Below are positions 9,702 through 18,542 of a stretch of DNA of 40,285 nt, piece by piece. This stretch comes from Prevotellaceae bacterium (GTDB lineage Bacteria; Bacteroidota; Bacteroidia; Bacteroidales; UBA932): the NCBI GenBank assembly GCA_031269545.1, contig JAISYZ010000246.1, positions 1-40,285 of the forward strand. The letters are read 5' to 3'. How positions within the stretch are numbered: position 1 is the stretch's first letter; the number at the start of each line of letters is the position of its first letter. The notes under the pieces were generated by a model. It saw only the letters and a program-made list of their open reading frames with translations, searched no databases and had not been told where the DNA came from. Position numbers and translations under genes: made by a program.

Positions 9702-10091
9702 TTACACTATTTTTGTCTTTGCTGATTTTCTGTCTTTTTTATGCTTATAATACCAATATAAAGCAAAAGAGATAATAATAACAGATATATTCATTAATAT
9801 TAGTTTGACTGGCGCTATCTTATCAAAAAATAATATATCTGTTAATCCAATTACCACTATCGATGAAAAAATCAATAATCGCAAGTCATTTTCTCTACCA
9901 AATTCGGTAGATATTTCTCCCCATCTTGCTGCTGTTACCACAAGAGACAAATTGATACACAATACTATTTTATCAATAATTGGTTCTGACATTCCTATAA
10001 TAAAATCTAATAGAAAATACAACGCTAATAAAAATAAACACATCAAAACAAGCATAAACAAAGCATATACGTACTTTTTCCTAATAATCAT
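9702..10091 (-). CDS. Small membrane protein of unknown function
   Basis: I do not recognise this 129-residue protein. It has about four hydrophobic segments (roughly residues 9-32, 40-56, 71-88 and 94-113) and a basic tail rich in lysine after the last one, so it is probably an inner-membrane protein. It lies 50 bases after the DNA methyltransferase gene on the same strand and may be co-transcribed with it. Codon use is more AT-rich than in the conserved neighbours. A link to the methyltransferase is possible only by position. Confidence 0.6.
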   Translation of the reverse strand: MIIRKKYVYALFMLVLMCLFLLALYFLLDFIIGMSEPIIDKIVLCINLSLVVTAARWGEISTEFGRENDLRLLIFSSIVVIGLTDILFFDKIAPVKLILMNISVIIISFALYWYYKHKKDRKSAKTKIV

Positions 10092-10141
10092 TTTTGCAAA
10101 ATTAATAAAAAATACACTGAAAATAAGAAAGACTTACGTAT

Positions 10142-10897
10142 TTATTTCACTTTCGGTTCTTTACCTTGAAAATCTTTACTCTGTAATAAAAACTCTTTAA
10201 GTCTTTCGTCAATAATTTTACAATAGTTGTCGTCGATTTCAAAACCGATGAAACTTCTGTTTGTCATAAGCGCTGCAAGGGCAGTAGTACCCGAACCCAT
10301 AAACGGATCAAGAATCAAATCGTTTTCGTTGCTGCTTATCTCGATAAAAGGAATACAAACTTTAAGCGGTTTTTGCGTTTGGTGTTTTTTACGTTCTTTT
10401 CCCATGCAAATGGGCGATTCGATAAAGTTGTGCATTTCGTTTACCCGTTTGTGATTCCACGTTTTGGGACTGCCTTTCGAAAAATGAACAAGTAATTCCA
10501 TACTGTTTGCAAACATTTTTCGCGTGTGAATTGCGGGAAAGGGATTTGTCTTGTGCCAGTGAATAACCTTGCGAAACTGAAATCCGACTTTCTCGGTAAT
10601 TCGATTGATGTACGAAACAAAATCATCTCCGCACCACAGATAACCGCTTGCTCCGTTTTTCGCAACTCTGTAACATTCGCGCAAAACATTTTCGATAAAC
10701 TGCAAATATTCTTCTTCCGAAGCATAACCGTCAAATTTAAATTCGGTAACAACGTCCTTGTGATTTTTTAAGTTTTTTATATTCTGCGCACGACTTTGAT
10801 AATAAGGAGGATCGGTAAAAATCAAATCCACCGATTCATCTTCAATGTTTTTGAAGCCGAGCAAACAGTCTGTCCTGTAAATGCAATTTATTTCCAT
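10142..10897 (-). CDS. Solitary DNA methyltransferase (N6-adenine/N4-cytosine type)
   Basis: This 251-residue enzyme transfers a methyl group from S-adenosylmethionine to a base in DNA. The catalytic motif DPPY is at 29-32, the segment KHQTQKP at 171-177, and the AdoMet motif DPFMGSGT at 197-204. Catalytic motif before AdoMet motif is the beta-class order. DPPY fits N6-adenine or N4-cytosine methylation, and the target cannot be read from sequence. The central region (about 100-170) would be the target-recognition part. No restriction-enzyme gene lies on either side, so it appears to be an orphan methyltransferase, either regulatory or left over from a restriction system. The start is an ATG directly before EINCIYRTDC. 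Confidence 0.9.
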   Translation of the reverse strand: MEINCIYRTDCLLGFKNIEDESVDLIFTDPPYYQSRAQNIKNLKNHKDVVTEFKFDGYASEEEYLQFIENVLRECYRVAKNGASGYLWCGDDFVSYINRITEKVGFQFRKVIHWHKTNPFPAIHTRKMFANSMELLVHFSKGSPKTWNHKRVNEMHNFIESPICMGKERKKHQTQKPLKVCIPFIEISSNENDLILDPFMGSGTTALAALMTNRSFIGFEIDDNYCKIIDERLKEFLLQSKDFQGKEPKVK

Positions 10898-10959
10898 GAT
10901 ATATATGTGATTGTAATTTGTAAATCATTAAATCTTAAACCTTTAAATTTAAAATTAAT

Positions 10960-12405
10960 TTATCGATGTTTATCGTGTAAAAACAGCAAAAATAAAGCAT
11001 AAATTTCCAAACGTCCAAGCAGCATGAATATTGGATATGTGAATTTTATAATATCGGGCAATGCGGCATAATTTCCAAACGAACCGTATTCACCTATTCC
11101 GGGGCCTACGTTTCCCATAAATGCAAGAGATGTTGTAAATCCCGAAAGTAAATCAATATTAAACATCGACAATATAAAAGTAGCAACAAAAACAATAAAC
11201 AGATACAGCGAGATATATGTCATTGCGGATGATACTCGCCCAGAATCAATTACATTGTTTGCCAGACGCACCGACACTATTGCATTGGGATGCTGACGTA
11301 TTTTCAACTGAGCAACTATTGAACGCCATAAAATATATATTCTGTCAACTTTTATTCCGCCCGAAGTAGAGCCGGCACAGGCGCATTGTGCCGAAAGATA
11401 TATCAACACACACATTGCCACAGGATGCCAGATTGTTGTGTCTGCCGTTGCAAATCCTGTTGTGCTTGTTATTGCTACAACCTGAAATGCGGAATTATAA
11501 AATGCATCAAAAAAATCTGAATAATTGCCGTTCAACAAAAGGTTTGTTGTTACGATTATTGTGCATATTCCCATCGAAGCCAAATAAAACCGTATGATTG
11601 GCGAATGAAACATCGCTTTCGTACGTCCTGTAATGGTTGAATATATAATTCCAAAGTGCATTCCCGAAATAATCATGAATATCATTATAATTATTCCGAC
11701 AGGAACGCTGTTGAACGAAGATATGCTGCCGTTTTTTGTGCTGAATCCGCCGGTTGCTACCGTTGAAAGTGCATGATTTATTGCATCAAAAAGGCTCATT
11801 CCGAATAACATGAGAAGCAGAGTTAAAATTATCGTTATGCCAATGTAAACCGAAACAATCACTCGCAACAGTTGTTGAGCCTTGAAATGAAAATTATCTT
11901 TTGCCAGCAATGAAACTTCGGCATTTGTCAGTCGCACTTGAGTCGTATATTGCGATTGCAGCACAAGTACGGCAAACAGAACAATTCCTATGCCTCCGAT
12001 GTAATGTGTTGACGAACGCCAAAAAAGCAAGCCGTGAGGAAGACTTTCTATATCAGTCAAAATTGTCGCGCCCGTAGTTGTAAATCCCGAAACGCTTTCG
12101 AACCATGCATTTGCAACATTAAATTCTCCGCCCCAAAGCACATAAGGCAATGTTCCGAAAACACAGCTCATAAACCATGCAAGTACCACAAAAACGTTTA
12201 TTTCTTTATTGTTAAGGTGAGGATTTTTAGGAACGAAAATAAACGGAAAACAGCCAACGGTGAAAGTTATGAATGAACTTAGCAACAACGGAAAAAAATC
12301 AGAACCTATGCCATCAAATACCGAAACTAATGCCGAAAGCAGCATGAACGCTGCATTTATCAGCAGTACAAAACTAATATATCGTACAATTAAACCGGGT
12401 CTCAT
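10960..12405 (-). CDS. trkH: TrkH-family potassium uptake channel subunit
   Basis: This 481-residue polytopic inner-membrane protein of the TrkH/KtrB family conducts K+ inward. The selectivity-filter-like repeats can be seen: SGFTTTGAT (first), TVATGGFSTKNG (second), TSTTGFATADT (third), and MGNVGPGIGEYGSF (fourth). The length is typical. TrkH normally works with a cytosolic TrkA subunit, but no trkA gene is in the window. Only 11 bases separate it from the HAMP receptor gene upstream on the same strand, which suggests one operon. Confidence 0.95.
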   Translation of the reverse strand: MRPGLIVRYISFVLLINAAFMLLSALVSVFDGIGSDFFPLLLSSFITFTVGCFPFIFVPKNPHLNNKEINVFVVLAWFMSCVFGTLPYVLWGGEFNVANAWFESVSGFTTTGATILTDIESLPHGLLFWRSSTHYIGGIGIVLFAVLVLQSQYTTQVRLTNAEVSLLAKDNFHFKAQQLLRVIVSVYIGITIILTLLLMLFGMSLFDAINHALSTVATGGFSTKNGSISSFNSVPVGIIIMIFMIISGMHFGIIYSTITGRTKAMFHSPIIRFYLASMGICTIIVTTNLLLNGNYSDFFDAFYNSAFQVVAITSTTGFATADTTIWHPVAMCVLIYLSAQCACAGSTSGGIKVDRIYILWRSIVAQLKIRQHPNAIVSVRLANNVIDSGRVSSAMTYISLYLFIVFVATFILSMFNIDLLSGFTTSLAFMGNVGPGIGEYGSFGNYAALPDIIKFTYPIFMLLGRLEIYALFLLFLHDKHR

Positions 12406-12416
12406 GATATTGTGTT

Positions 12417-13178
12417 CTAATTTTCTTTCTCGTACTTTTTAGTCAGTTCAGTAAGTCGTTTTATTTCATTGTTAAGCGCCGAAATTTCATCTTTTGTATC
12501 AACAGCGGTATTATATGGAACGCGCGTTTCGTTGAATGCATTTATACCTTTTACTATTTTCACCATTGGCGATATGAAATATATGTATATGAAATAATTA
12601 AGCAGAAATATCAAAACAATGCAAGCCAAAATTGCAATAATTGCAGGCATAATCATTCTGTAATAATTGTCGTTCATAAGCAGCGAATTGCTTTTTACGG
12701 CTTTCTCGTTCAACAGAAACAGTTTATCTATAAATGTTGATACTTTATCATATTTTTCATATAATTCGTTGCAATATTGCAAATATAAATTTTTTCTGTC
12801 CGTTTTTGCCATCTTTATAATATATTCGGCAATTGCAGAATATTCAGAATAATAAATATTGAGAGAATCCAAAACCTGCTGTTCTCCTTCTATCGTAACG
12901 CTGTTTCGGGCTTCGGCGTATGCCGCTTTGTAACCCGAAACATGAATGTTGAAAACAGAATCGTTCCTTATCGAGGCATAATCAAGCAGAATCATATTTT
13001 GCCTGTAAAATAACTGTTGCATATCGTGCGCCGCATTCATGCTTTTAACATTTTCAGCCACGACAAGCGATACGGAAGAACGTATTCGCTGCATTTCAAA
13101 AACTATTGTAACACCTGCCAAAAGCAGGATGAAAGCAACAACAGTACAACCCAAAAATATTTTTTTACGAATACTCAT
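12417..13178 (-). CDS. Membrane sensor with HAMP domain and no output domain
   Basis: This 253-residue protein has the plan of a chemoreceptor or histidine-kinase input half. It has a transmembrane helix at about 7-27, a helical periplasmic sensor at about 28-170 (four-helix-bundle type), a second transmembrane helix at about 174-202 and a HAMP-like region at about 201-246 (ISPMVKIVKG, then KDEISALNNEI). The chain then stops at residue 253, with no kinase, cyclase or methyl-accepting domain. No frameshift into a kinase is seen: the stop is followed after 11 bases by the trkH start. It may signal by protein contact, perhaps with TrkH, but this is inference. Confidence 0.75.
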   Translation of the reverse strand: MSIRKKIFLGCTVVAFILLLAGVTIVFEMQRIRSSVSLVVAENVKSMNAAHDMQQLFYRQNMILLDYASIRNDSVFNIHVSGYKAAYAEARNSVTIEGEQQVLDSLNIYYSEYSAIAEYIIKMAKTDRKNLYLQYCNELYEKYDKVSTFIDKLFLLNEKAVKSNSLLMNDNYYRMIMPAIIAILACIVLIFLLNYFIYIYFISPMVKIVKGINAFNETRVPYNTAVDTKDEISALNNEIKRLTELTKKYEKEN

Positions 13179-13532
13179 TTTTTATAAATTAATTTGCAAA
13201 TATACGAATAAATTATTTTTGCTGATTACAAAACACAACAAAAAAACAAAGGACGAAAACTTTCGCTCTTACGTTCTCAATTAATAATTAACAATTATTT
13301 GTTTCGTTGTGAAATTTGCCATTGATTAATTATTTAAAACAAAAATACTTGCCTTGAAGCAGGTGGTATTAAAGGACAAAAAATCACATTAAGGCTTTTA
13401 CCCTTTGCCAATTCATCATTCATTCCTCTTCCTCCTTATCGTCTTTTTTTTAAACTCTGAACTTGCTAATGTCATCTTTAATCATTATCAACTCGTCGCT
13501 ACGCTCCTCGTATCATTGTTATTTGCCAATTA
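13179..13532. other. Intergenic gap with candidate promoter and degraded repeats
   Basis: The left part contains a minus-strand TATATTTG at 13197-13204, a candidate -7 box for the HAMP-receptor/trkH unit about 19 bases before its ATG, with a TTTG-like -33 site slightly too far upstream. The remainder has several variants of TTGCCAATTATCAATC and TTAATAATTAACAATT, the AT-rich short repeat style found in other gaps here. No gene is seen. Confidence 0.5.
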
Positions 13533-14315
13533 TCAATCAAATTTCTTTGCTTCTTCCCATATTTCGTTCATTTCGTCGAGAGTCATTGTTTTGAGCGAGC
13601 GTCCCTGTTTTATTGTTTGCTGTTCGAGATACTCAAATCTATTTATAAATTTTTTGTTTGTGCGTTCCAAAGCCGTTTCGGGATCGACATCATACAAACG
13701 CGCCGCATTGACAATTGCAAATATCAGATCTCCAAATTCCTGTTCCAAATGTTCGCTGTTTTTATTTTCTATTTCAGTCTGCACTTCATTGTATTCTTCT
13801 ATAACTTTTTCCCATACCTGATGTCTGTTATCCCAGTCGAAACCTACGGCGCTCACTTTTTCCTGTATTCTGTTTGCTTTTACCAGTGCAGGCAAGGCAA
13901 CAGGAACGCCCGAAAGAACGGTTTTATTTCCATCTTTTTCGCTCAGTTTCAGTTGCTCCCAATTTTTCACAACCTGTTCCGAGTCGTTGTTTACATCTAC
14001 GTTTCCGAAAACGTGAGGATGTCTGTAAACGAGTTTGTCGCAAATTCCGTTTATTACGTCCGCAATATCAAATTCTCCTGTCTCGCTGCCTATTTTTGCA
14101 TAAAATACAATATGGAGCAGCAAATCGCCCAACTCTTTGCGGATTTCATTCAAATCTTTTTTTATGACAGCATCTGCAAGTTCGTATGTTTCTTCTATTG
14201 TATTGTTACGCAGGCTTTCAAAAGTTTGTTTTCTGTCCCATGGACATTTTTCGCGCAGTTCGTCCATAATATCCAAAAGTTTGGCAAAAGCCGCAAGTCG
14301 TTTGTCGTTTTCCAT
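13533..14315 (-). CDS. mazG: Nucleoside triphosphate pyrophosphohydrolase MazG
   Basis: This cytoplasmic enzyme hydrolyses NTPs and dNTPs to the monophosphate and pyrophosphate, helping to clear abnormal nucleotides. The 260-residue chain has the usual two-repeat MazG form. The first repeat has CPWDRKQTFESL, the metal-binding NTIEETYELADA and ELGDLLLHIVFYAKI (about residues 24-75), followed by RHPHVFGN. The second has KVIEEYNEVQTEIEN and EQEFGDLIFAIVN. Length is normal and the start is a single clear ATG. It is divergent from the MFS gene. A minus-strand TAACTTTG at 14347-14354 is a plausible -7 box. Confidence 0.96.
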   Translation of the reverse strand: MENDKRLAAFAKLLDIMDELREKCPWDRKQTFESLRNNTIEETYELADAVIKKDLNEIRKELGDLLLHIVFYAKIGSETGEFDIADVINGICDKLVYRHPHVFGNVDVNNDSEQVVKNWEQLKLSEKDGNKTVLSGVPVALPALVKANRIQEKVSAVGFDWDNRHQVWEKVIEEYNEVQTEIENKNSEHLEQEFGDLIFAIVNAARLYDVDPETALERTNKKFINRFEYLEQQTIKQGRSLKTMTLDEMNEIWEEAKKFD

Positions 14316-14346
14316 CTTTTATCGTTAATATTGATTGTTATTTTTA

Positions 14347-14354
14347 CAAAGTTA
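14347..14354 (-). promoter_or_regulatory. Candidate -7 box of mazG
   Basis: Reads TAACTTTG on the minus strand, 32 bases before the mazG ATG. It fits TAnnTTTG and is the same octamer as at 7354-7361. The -33 site is not clear. Confidence 0.4.
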
Positions 14355-14425
14355 AACAAAATTTCTATTATCACATTAAAACAGTTATATGACGTTAAAC
14401 AAATCGAAAATCAACAGTCTTTTTG

Positions 14426-14433
14426 TACATTTG
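14426..14433 (+). promoter_or_regulatory. -7 box of the MFS gene
   Basis: TACATTTG lies 16 bases before the ATG at 14449. Because it falls inside the longer possible reading frame beginning at 14389, it argues for the shorter start. Confidence 0.55.
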
Positions 14434-14448
14434 CACAGTTTTTTAAAA

Positions 14449-15627
14449 ATGACACATAAACAAAAACCAAAATTATGGACGGCAGGTTATATAAACGTGT
14501 GCATTGCCAATTTTTTAATGGCATGTTCGTTCAACCTGTTAATGCCTTCGATACCTTTGTATATAACCGAGCAACTTGGCGTGGCTCAAAGCAAAACGGG
14601 AATAGTTTTATCGTCGTACACTGTTGCCTTATTGTTTATTCGTCCGTTTTCGGGTTATATTGTCGATTTGTATTCTCGAAAAAAAGTTTTACTTTTAAGT
14701 TTCATTTGTTATGTAAGTATTTTTTTCGGTTATTTTTGGGCAACAACGGTGATAATGCTTGTTCTTGTACGTTTTTTGCACGGAATAATGTGGGGAATGT
14801 GTTCGGTATCGACAAGCACGCTGGCAATCGATCTTGTACCAACCGAACGACGTGCCGAAGGTATTGGTTTTGCAGGCACTTTTATGAATGTTGCGATGGC
14901 AGTCGGACCGTTCATTGCTATTCATATTTATCAGGAACAGGGTTTCAATACTTTGATTGGTTATGCAATTGGAATGGGTATTTTGGGAATCGTTGCCGTT
15001 TCGCTGATAAAAGCGCCGAGCCGTCCGAAACTTAAGAAACGAGAGAAAATATCTCTCGACCGTTTTTTCCTTTTACCAGCATGGACTATATTTCTTAATC
15101 AGTTGCTACCCTGTTTTGCATGGGGAAGCATAGGATCGTTTGTAGCGCAATATGGCAAACATATCGGAATACCTAACGCAGGCGTTTTTTTTCTGTTTTT
15201 TGCTGCGGGGATTATCAGTTCGCGGACATTTTCGGGGCGTTTGGTAGATAAAGGTTATGTACATCAAGTAAATATTGCGGCAATGTCGATAATAAGCGTT
15301 TCATTTTTCGCTTTTTCGCTATTGCATGGTTTGTACGAATTTTGTATTATTGGTTTATTTATCGGGTTAGGATTTGGAATGATGTTGCCCGCAATGCAGA
15401 TTCTTTATGTAGATATGGCTCAAAACAACAAACGCGGAACAGCAAATTCGACATATCTTTTAGGTTTTGATGTTGGAACTTCGATAGGAATGCTCACAGG
15501 CGGATTTATCACAGGAATGTGGACTTTTGAAACTCTGTACCTTACATCTTCGTGCCTGTGTGTGATTAGCGTATTGATTTACGCGTTTATATCCAGACCT
15601 GTTTTCAACAGAAAAAGGTTGAGATGA
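14449..15627 (+). CDS. MFS family transporter
   Basis: This 392-residue inner-membrane carrier of the major facilitator superfamily has about twelve hydrophobic helices. Motif A (GYIVDLYSRKKVLLL) follows helix 2, and a weaker copy (SGRLVDKGYVHQ) occurs in the second half, as expected for the 6+6 fold. I chose the ATG at 14449 rather than 14389 because the -7 box at 14426 lies between them and the first 20 residues of the longer form look non-conserved. The substrate cannot be told; general resemblance is to drug or sugar-efflux type carriers. It is divergent from mazG. Confidence 0.88.
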   Translation: MTHKQKPKLWTAGYINVCIANFLMACSFNLLMPSIPLYITEQLGVAQSKTGIVLSSYTVALLFIRPFSGYIVDLYSRKKVLLLSFICYVSIFFGYFWATTVIMLVLVRFLHGIMWGMCSVSTSTLAIDLVPTERRAEGIGFAGTFMNVAMAVGPFIAIHIYQEQGFNTLIGYAIGMGILGIVAVSLIKAPSRPKLKKREKISLDRFFLLPAWTIFLNQLLPCFAWGSIGSFVAQYGKHIGIPNAGVFFLFFAAGIISSRTFSGRLVDKGYVHQVNIAAMSIISVSFFAFSLLHGLYEFCIIGLFIGLGFGMMLPAMQILYVDMAQNNKRGTANSTYLLGFDVGTSIGMLTGGFITGMWTFETLYLTSSCLCVISVLIYAFISRPVFNRKRLR

Positions 15628-15752
15628 TAAATTGTTATTCTGCAAACTGATTTATTTTTATACCTTTACATCGAAAAATACAAAAGAATAACTGAAATAA
15701 TAACAGATAATTATATTCATGAAAACTGAATAAACATAGAATCTTGAAGATT

Positions 15753-16808
15753 ATGTATGATATTGCTATAATTGGATTAGGACCTGCTGGATCTACTTTA
15801 GCACGACTGTTAGATAAAAAATATAAAGTTATTGCTATTGATAAAAAAAATCCTGAAATAAGTAAATGCTGTGGAGGATTGCTATCACCAGACGCACAAA
15901 AAATACTTGCTCAATTTGATATTTGTTTGCCGAAAGACGTTTTGGTTGATCCTCAAATATTTTCCGTAAAAACCATAGATATTAATAATAATATTGAAAA
16001 TTTTTATCAAAGATTTTACATAAATATGAATAGACTGAAATTTGATAATTTTTTGATTTCTTTAATTCCAAATAATATAGAAATATGTGATGACAGTATT
16101 TGCAAAAAAATAGAACAGGAAGATAATATATTCTGTATAACATTAAAAACAAAAAAAACAGAAAGAACAGAAAAAGCAAAAATCATAATCGGAGCGGATG
16201 GCGCAAATTCTATTGTAAGGAATACATTTTACAAAAAGAATAAAATACATAAATATGTCGCTATTCAGGAATGGTATGAGAATAGCGTAAATTCTCCATT
16301 CTATTCCTGTATCTTTGATAAAGAGATAACAGATTCATATAGTTGGACAATATCAAAAGATGATTATTTCATTGTTGGAGGCGCCTTCCCTCCAAACGAT
16401 AGCAATATGAGGTTTGAAATGTTAAAAGAGAAAGTAAAAAACAGCGGTATTTTTTTTGAAAAATTAGTAAAAAGAGAAGGTTGTTTTGTTTATTTGAATA
16501 AGAGTATTATGAGTACATGTACAGGTAAAAACAGAGTGTATTTAATAGGAGAAGCAGCAGGCATGATTAGTCCAAGTTCTTTGGAAGGAATTAGTTATGC
16601 TATGGAAAGTGCGAAAATATTGGCAGAGATAATAAATAAAGATTGTGAAAATATCGGATATAGATATTTTATGAAAACATTGAAAATTAGAATTAGGTTA
16701 ATATTCAAAATATTGAAAATCCCGTTTATGTATAATAAATTTTTAAGAAAATTGATAATGAAAAGCGGCATAAAAGTAATTAGAAAGCACAGTACAAAAA
16801 ACACATAA
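15753..16808 (+). CDS. FAD-dependent oxidoreductase, geranylgeranyl-reductase-like
   Basis: This 351-residue flavoprotein belongs to the large group containing geranylgeranyl reductases and aromatic hydroxylases. The FAD-binding GLGPAG is at 8-13, CCGGLLSPDA near 41-50, the mid-chain GADGANSIVR, and the third FAD contact LIGEAAGMISPSSLEG near 270. A TTG lies three codons upstream, but the ATG at 15753 is the natural start. The substrate is unknown; membrane-lipid or pigment chemistry would fit the family. The coding sequence is strikingly AT-rich (only 10 of 60 bases at 16021-16080 are G or C), unlike the neighbours, which suggests recent transfer. Nothing else around it forms a pathway. Confidence 0.85.
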   Translation: MYDIAIIGLGPAGSTLARLLDKKYKVIAIDKKNPEISKCCGGLLSPDAQKILAQFDICLPKDVLVDPQIFSVKTIDINNNIENFYQRFYINMNRLKFDNFLISLIPNNIEICDDSICKKIEQEDNIFCITLKTKKTERTEKAKIIIGADGANSIVRNTFYKKNKIHKYVAIQEWYENSVNSPFYSCIFDKEITDSYSWTISKDDYFIVGGAFPPNDSNMRFEMLKEKVKNSGIFFEKLVKREGCFVYLNKSIMSTCTGKNRVYLIGEAAGMISPSSLEGISYAMESAKILAEIINKDCENIGYRYFMKTLKIRIRLIFKILKIPFMYNKFLRKLIMKSGIKVIRKHSTKNT

Positions 16809-16993
16809 AAGTTATACTTTGTTCAGTGTAAAAATGTGAAATTAAAAATGAAAAAATAAAATTTCTGGATTAATTCACAAAATTATACCGCATGAAGTAT
16901 ATTAATTTTTGTATTTGGGAATTTTGCTTTTAAGGAGCGACTATTTAGATTTTAAAAGAACCTATTCAGGTAATCAGAGCGAGAATTTTTCCA
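16809..16993. repeat. Intergenic gap with dispersed element A, copy 3
   Basis: The repeat copy occupies about 16901-16948 on the plus strand: ATTAATTTTTGTATTTGGG, then TTTTGCTTTTAAGGAGCGAC and TATTTAG. It is the copy whose GGAGCGACTA core agrees best with the one at 253-292. No other feature is seen in the gap. Confidence 0.55.
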
Positions 16994-18391
16994 TCAATAA
17001 TCGAAATCTATCAAAAACAGTTTTTCGGTGGCGCGTGTGAATGCCGTGTAAAGCCAGCGCAAATCCGAAATTGTGAGTTGTTCCTTAAAAAAAAGTCTGT
17101 CGAGAAACACTGCCGACCATTGTCCGCCCTGGGCTTTGTGGCAGGTGATGGCATAAGCGTATTTTACTTGCAAGGCATTGAAATACAAATCTTCGCGAAT
17201 GGCATAATATCGTTTTCGCTTGTTTGCAATGTGCACATAGTCTTCGGCAATTGCTGCATAAAGTTTACGACTGTCGTCGTAGTCGAGCGATGCTGATTCT
17301 ATTGTAAGCGTATCAAGCATTATCTTACAGTCAAACTCGACATCATTATAATCGTGAAAACAAAGCGTAACATTTGCAAACCGAAATCCGTAACGTTTTT
17401 CATATTTACCTATTCTCACAACTTCGGCAATATCTCCGTTGGCAATAAAATCTATTTCGGCGTCGTTGTCAATAAATTTATAACAGTTTTTCACAACCAT
17501 AAGCAAATCGCCAACGACAAGTTCTTCTTCGCGCCCGAAAATGCGAGTGCGTATTCCCTGATTGTATCTGTTTGCCCTGCGGTTTGAATAGGAAATGACG
17601 GAAGTATTTTCAAAACCATAATCCGTATAGGCGCTATCAATTTTTTCGACAACGGCGGCAGATTTTATCAGTTCGACATCTGCAAGGTTTGTAAAATGGA
17701 ATTTTGGCATTTCGATAATATTGTTATCAATATTTTGACGTAAAAGGTTTGCATTGGAAAGGATTTCGGAATCGGCTGCCTGACGGACAACATCGTTAAG
17801 ATTTATTTTTTGAATGTCGCCAAAATATTTAAGTTCGCTGTCGTTGAGCGCAGGACTTTCGTCAAGTCCGACAGGCGGAAGTTGAGCGCGGTCGCCGACA
17901 AGAATCAGTCTGCACGATTTTCCCGAACGGACAAATTCTATAAGATCGTCGAGCAAGCGTCCGCTGCCAAATACCGACTGTTCGACAGACGAATTGGAAA
18001 TCATCGATACTTCGTCAACAATAAATATAGTATTTGAATGTAAATTTTTATCCAAAACGAATTTTCCAAAACCATCGGTAGAAGATTTTTGCCGATAAAT
18101 TTTTTTGTGAATTGTAAAAGCGCTTTCGCCCGAATAATTTGTGATAACTTTTGCAGCCCTGCCCGTAGGCGCAAGCAATACGTATTTTACTTGCAATTCC
18201 TTGATTGTTGCAACCAAAGCGCTTATCGCCGAAGTTTTTCCCGTTCCGGCAAATCCGCTAATCACAAAAATACTTCGATTGTTGTTGTCAATAACAAAAT
18301 CTGCAAGTTTCGCGAGCAATTCAATTTGCGATGTTGTGGGTTTGTGTTTAAGATTTTCACAAAGTTTGTTGAAAACGTGATTTTTGAGCAT
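16994..18391 (-). CDS. RecD-like superfamily 1 DNA helicase
   Basis: This 465-residue cytoplasmic ATPase resembles the core of RecD2/Dda-type 5'-3' helicases. Walker A is GFAGTGKT (46-53), followed by APTGRAAKV (74-82), Walker B IVDEVSM (124-130) and motif III GDRAQLPPV (166-174). Near the C-terminus are the UvrD_C_2 motifs TCHKAQGGQW (416-425) and YTAFTRAT (448-455). It lacks the N-terminal domains of full RecD2 and is not a RecBCD subunit, since no recB or recC is near. A role in DNA repair or replication restart is expected from the family. A good minus-strand promoter is at 18413-18445. Confidence 0.9.
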   Translation of the reverse strand: MLKNHVFNKLCENLKHKPTTSQIELLAKLADFVIDNNNRSIFVISGFAGTGKTSAISALVATIKELQVKYVLLAPTGRAAKVITNYSGESAFTIHKKIYRQKSSTDGFGKFVLDKNLHSNTIFIVDEVSMISNSSVEQSVFGSGRLLDDLIEFVRSGKSCRLILVGDRAQLPPVGLDESPALNDSELKYFGDIQKINLNDVVRQAADSEILSNANLLRQNIDNNIIEMPKFHFTNLADVELIKSAAVVEKIDSAYTDYGFENTSVISYSNRRANRYNQGIRTRIFGREEELVVGDLLMVVKNCYKFIDNDAEIDFIANGDIAEVVRIGKYEKRYGFRFANVTLCFHDYNDVEFDCKIMLDTLTIESASLDYDDSRKLYAAIAEDYVHIANKRKRYYAIREDLYFNALQVKYAYAITCHKAQGGQWSAVFLDRLFFKEQLTISDLRWLYTAFTRATEKLFLIDFDY

Positions 18392-18412
18392 TGAACGTTA
18401 AAATTTTTGCTC

Positions 18413-18445
18413 CAAAATTAGTCATTTATACCATAAATCAGCAAA
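18413..18445 (-). promoter_or_regulatory. Promoter of the RecD-like helicase
   Basis: On the minus strand, TTTG (18442-18445) is followed after 21 bases by TAATTTTG (18413-18420), a full match to the Bacteroidota -33/-7 pattern, about 21 bases before the ATG at 18391. Confidence 0.6.
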
Positions 18446-18472
18446 TAATTTAAAAAAATAGCACAAAAAAAT

Positions 18473-18501
18473 TTTGGAGTGAAAAAAATATTATAAATTT
18501 G
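18473..18501 (+). promoter_or_regulatory. Promoter of the 289-residue protein / DUF3822 / rsmD unit
   Basis: TTTG at 18473-18476 and TAAATTTG at 18494-18501 are separated by 17 bases, a little shorter than usual. It lies 41 bases before the ATG at 18543 and diverges from the helicase promoter. Confidence 0.6.
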
Positions 18502-18542
18502 CAGGTCGAACATAGAATAAAATTATTAAAATAAAATATAAA

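Noticed and set aside
10142..10897. Complete restriction-modification system
   Set aside because: Only the methyltransferase is present; neighbours are a membrane protein and trkH, with no endonuclease or specificity gene.
13405..14459. Long plus-strand frames opposite mazG
   Set aside because: Antisense shadows; mazG on the minus strand has full motifs and a normal length.
14475..15035. 186-codon plus-strand frame within the MFS gene
   Set aside because: Out-of-frame shadow of a clearly real transporter gene.
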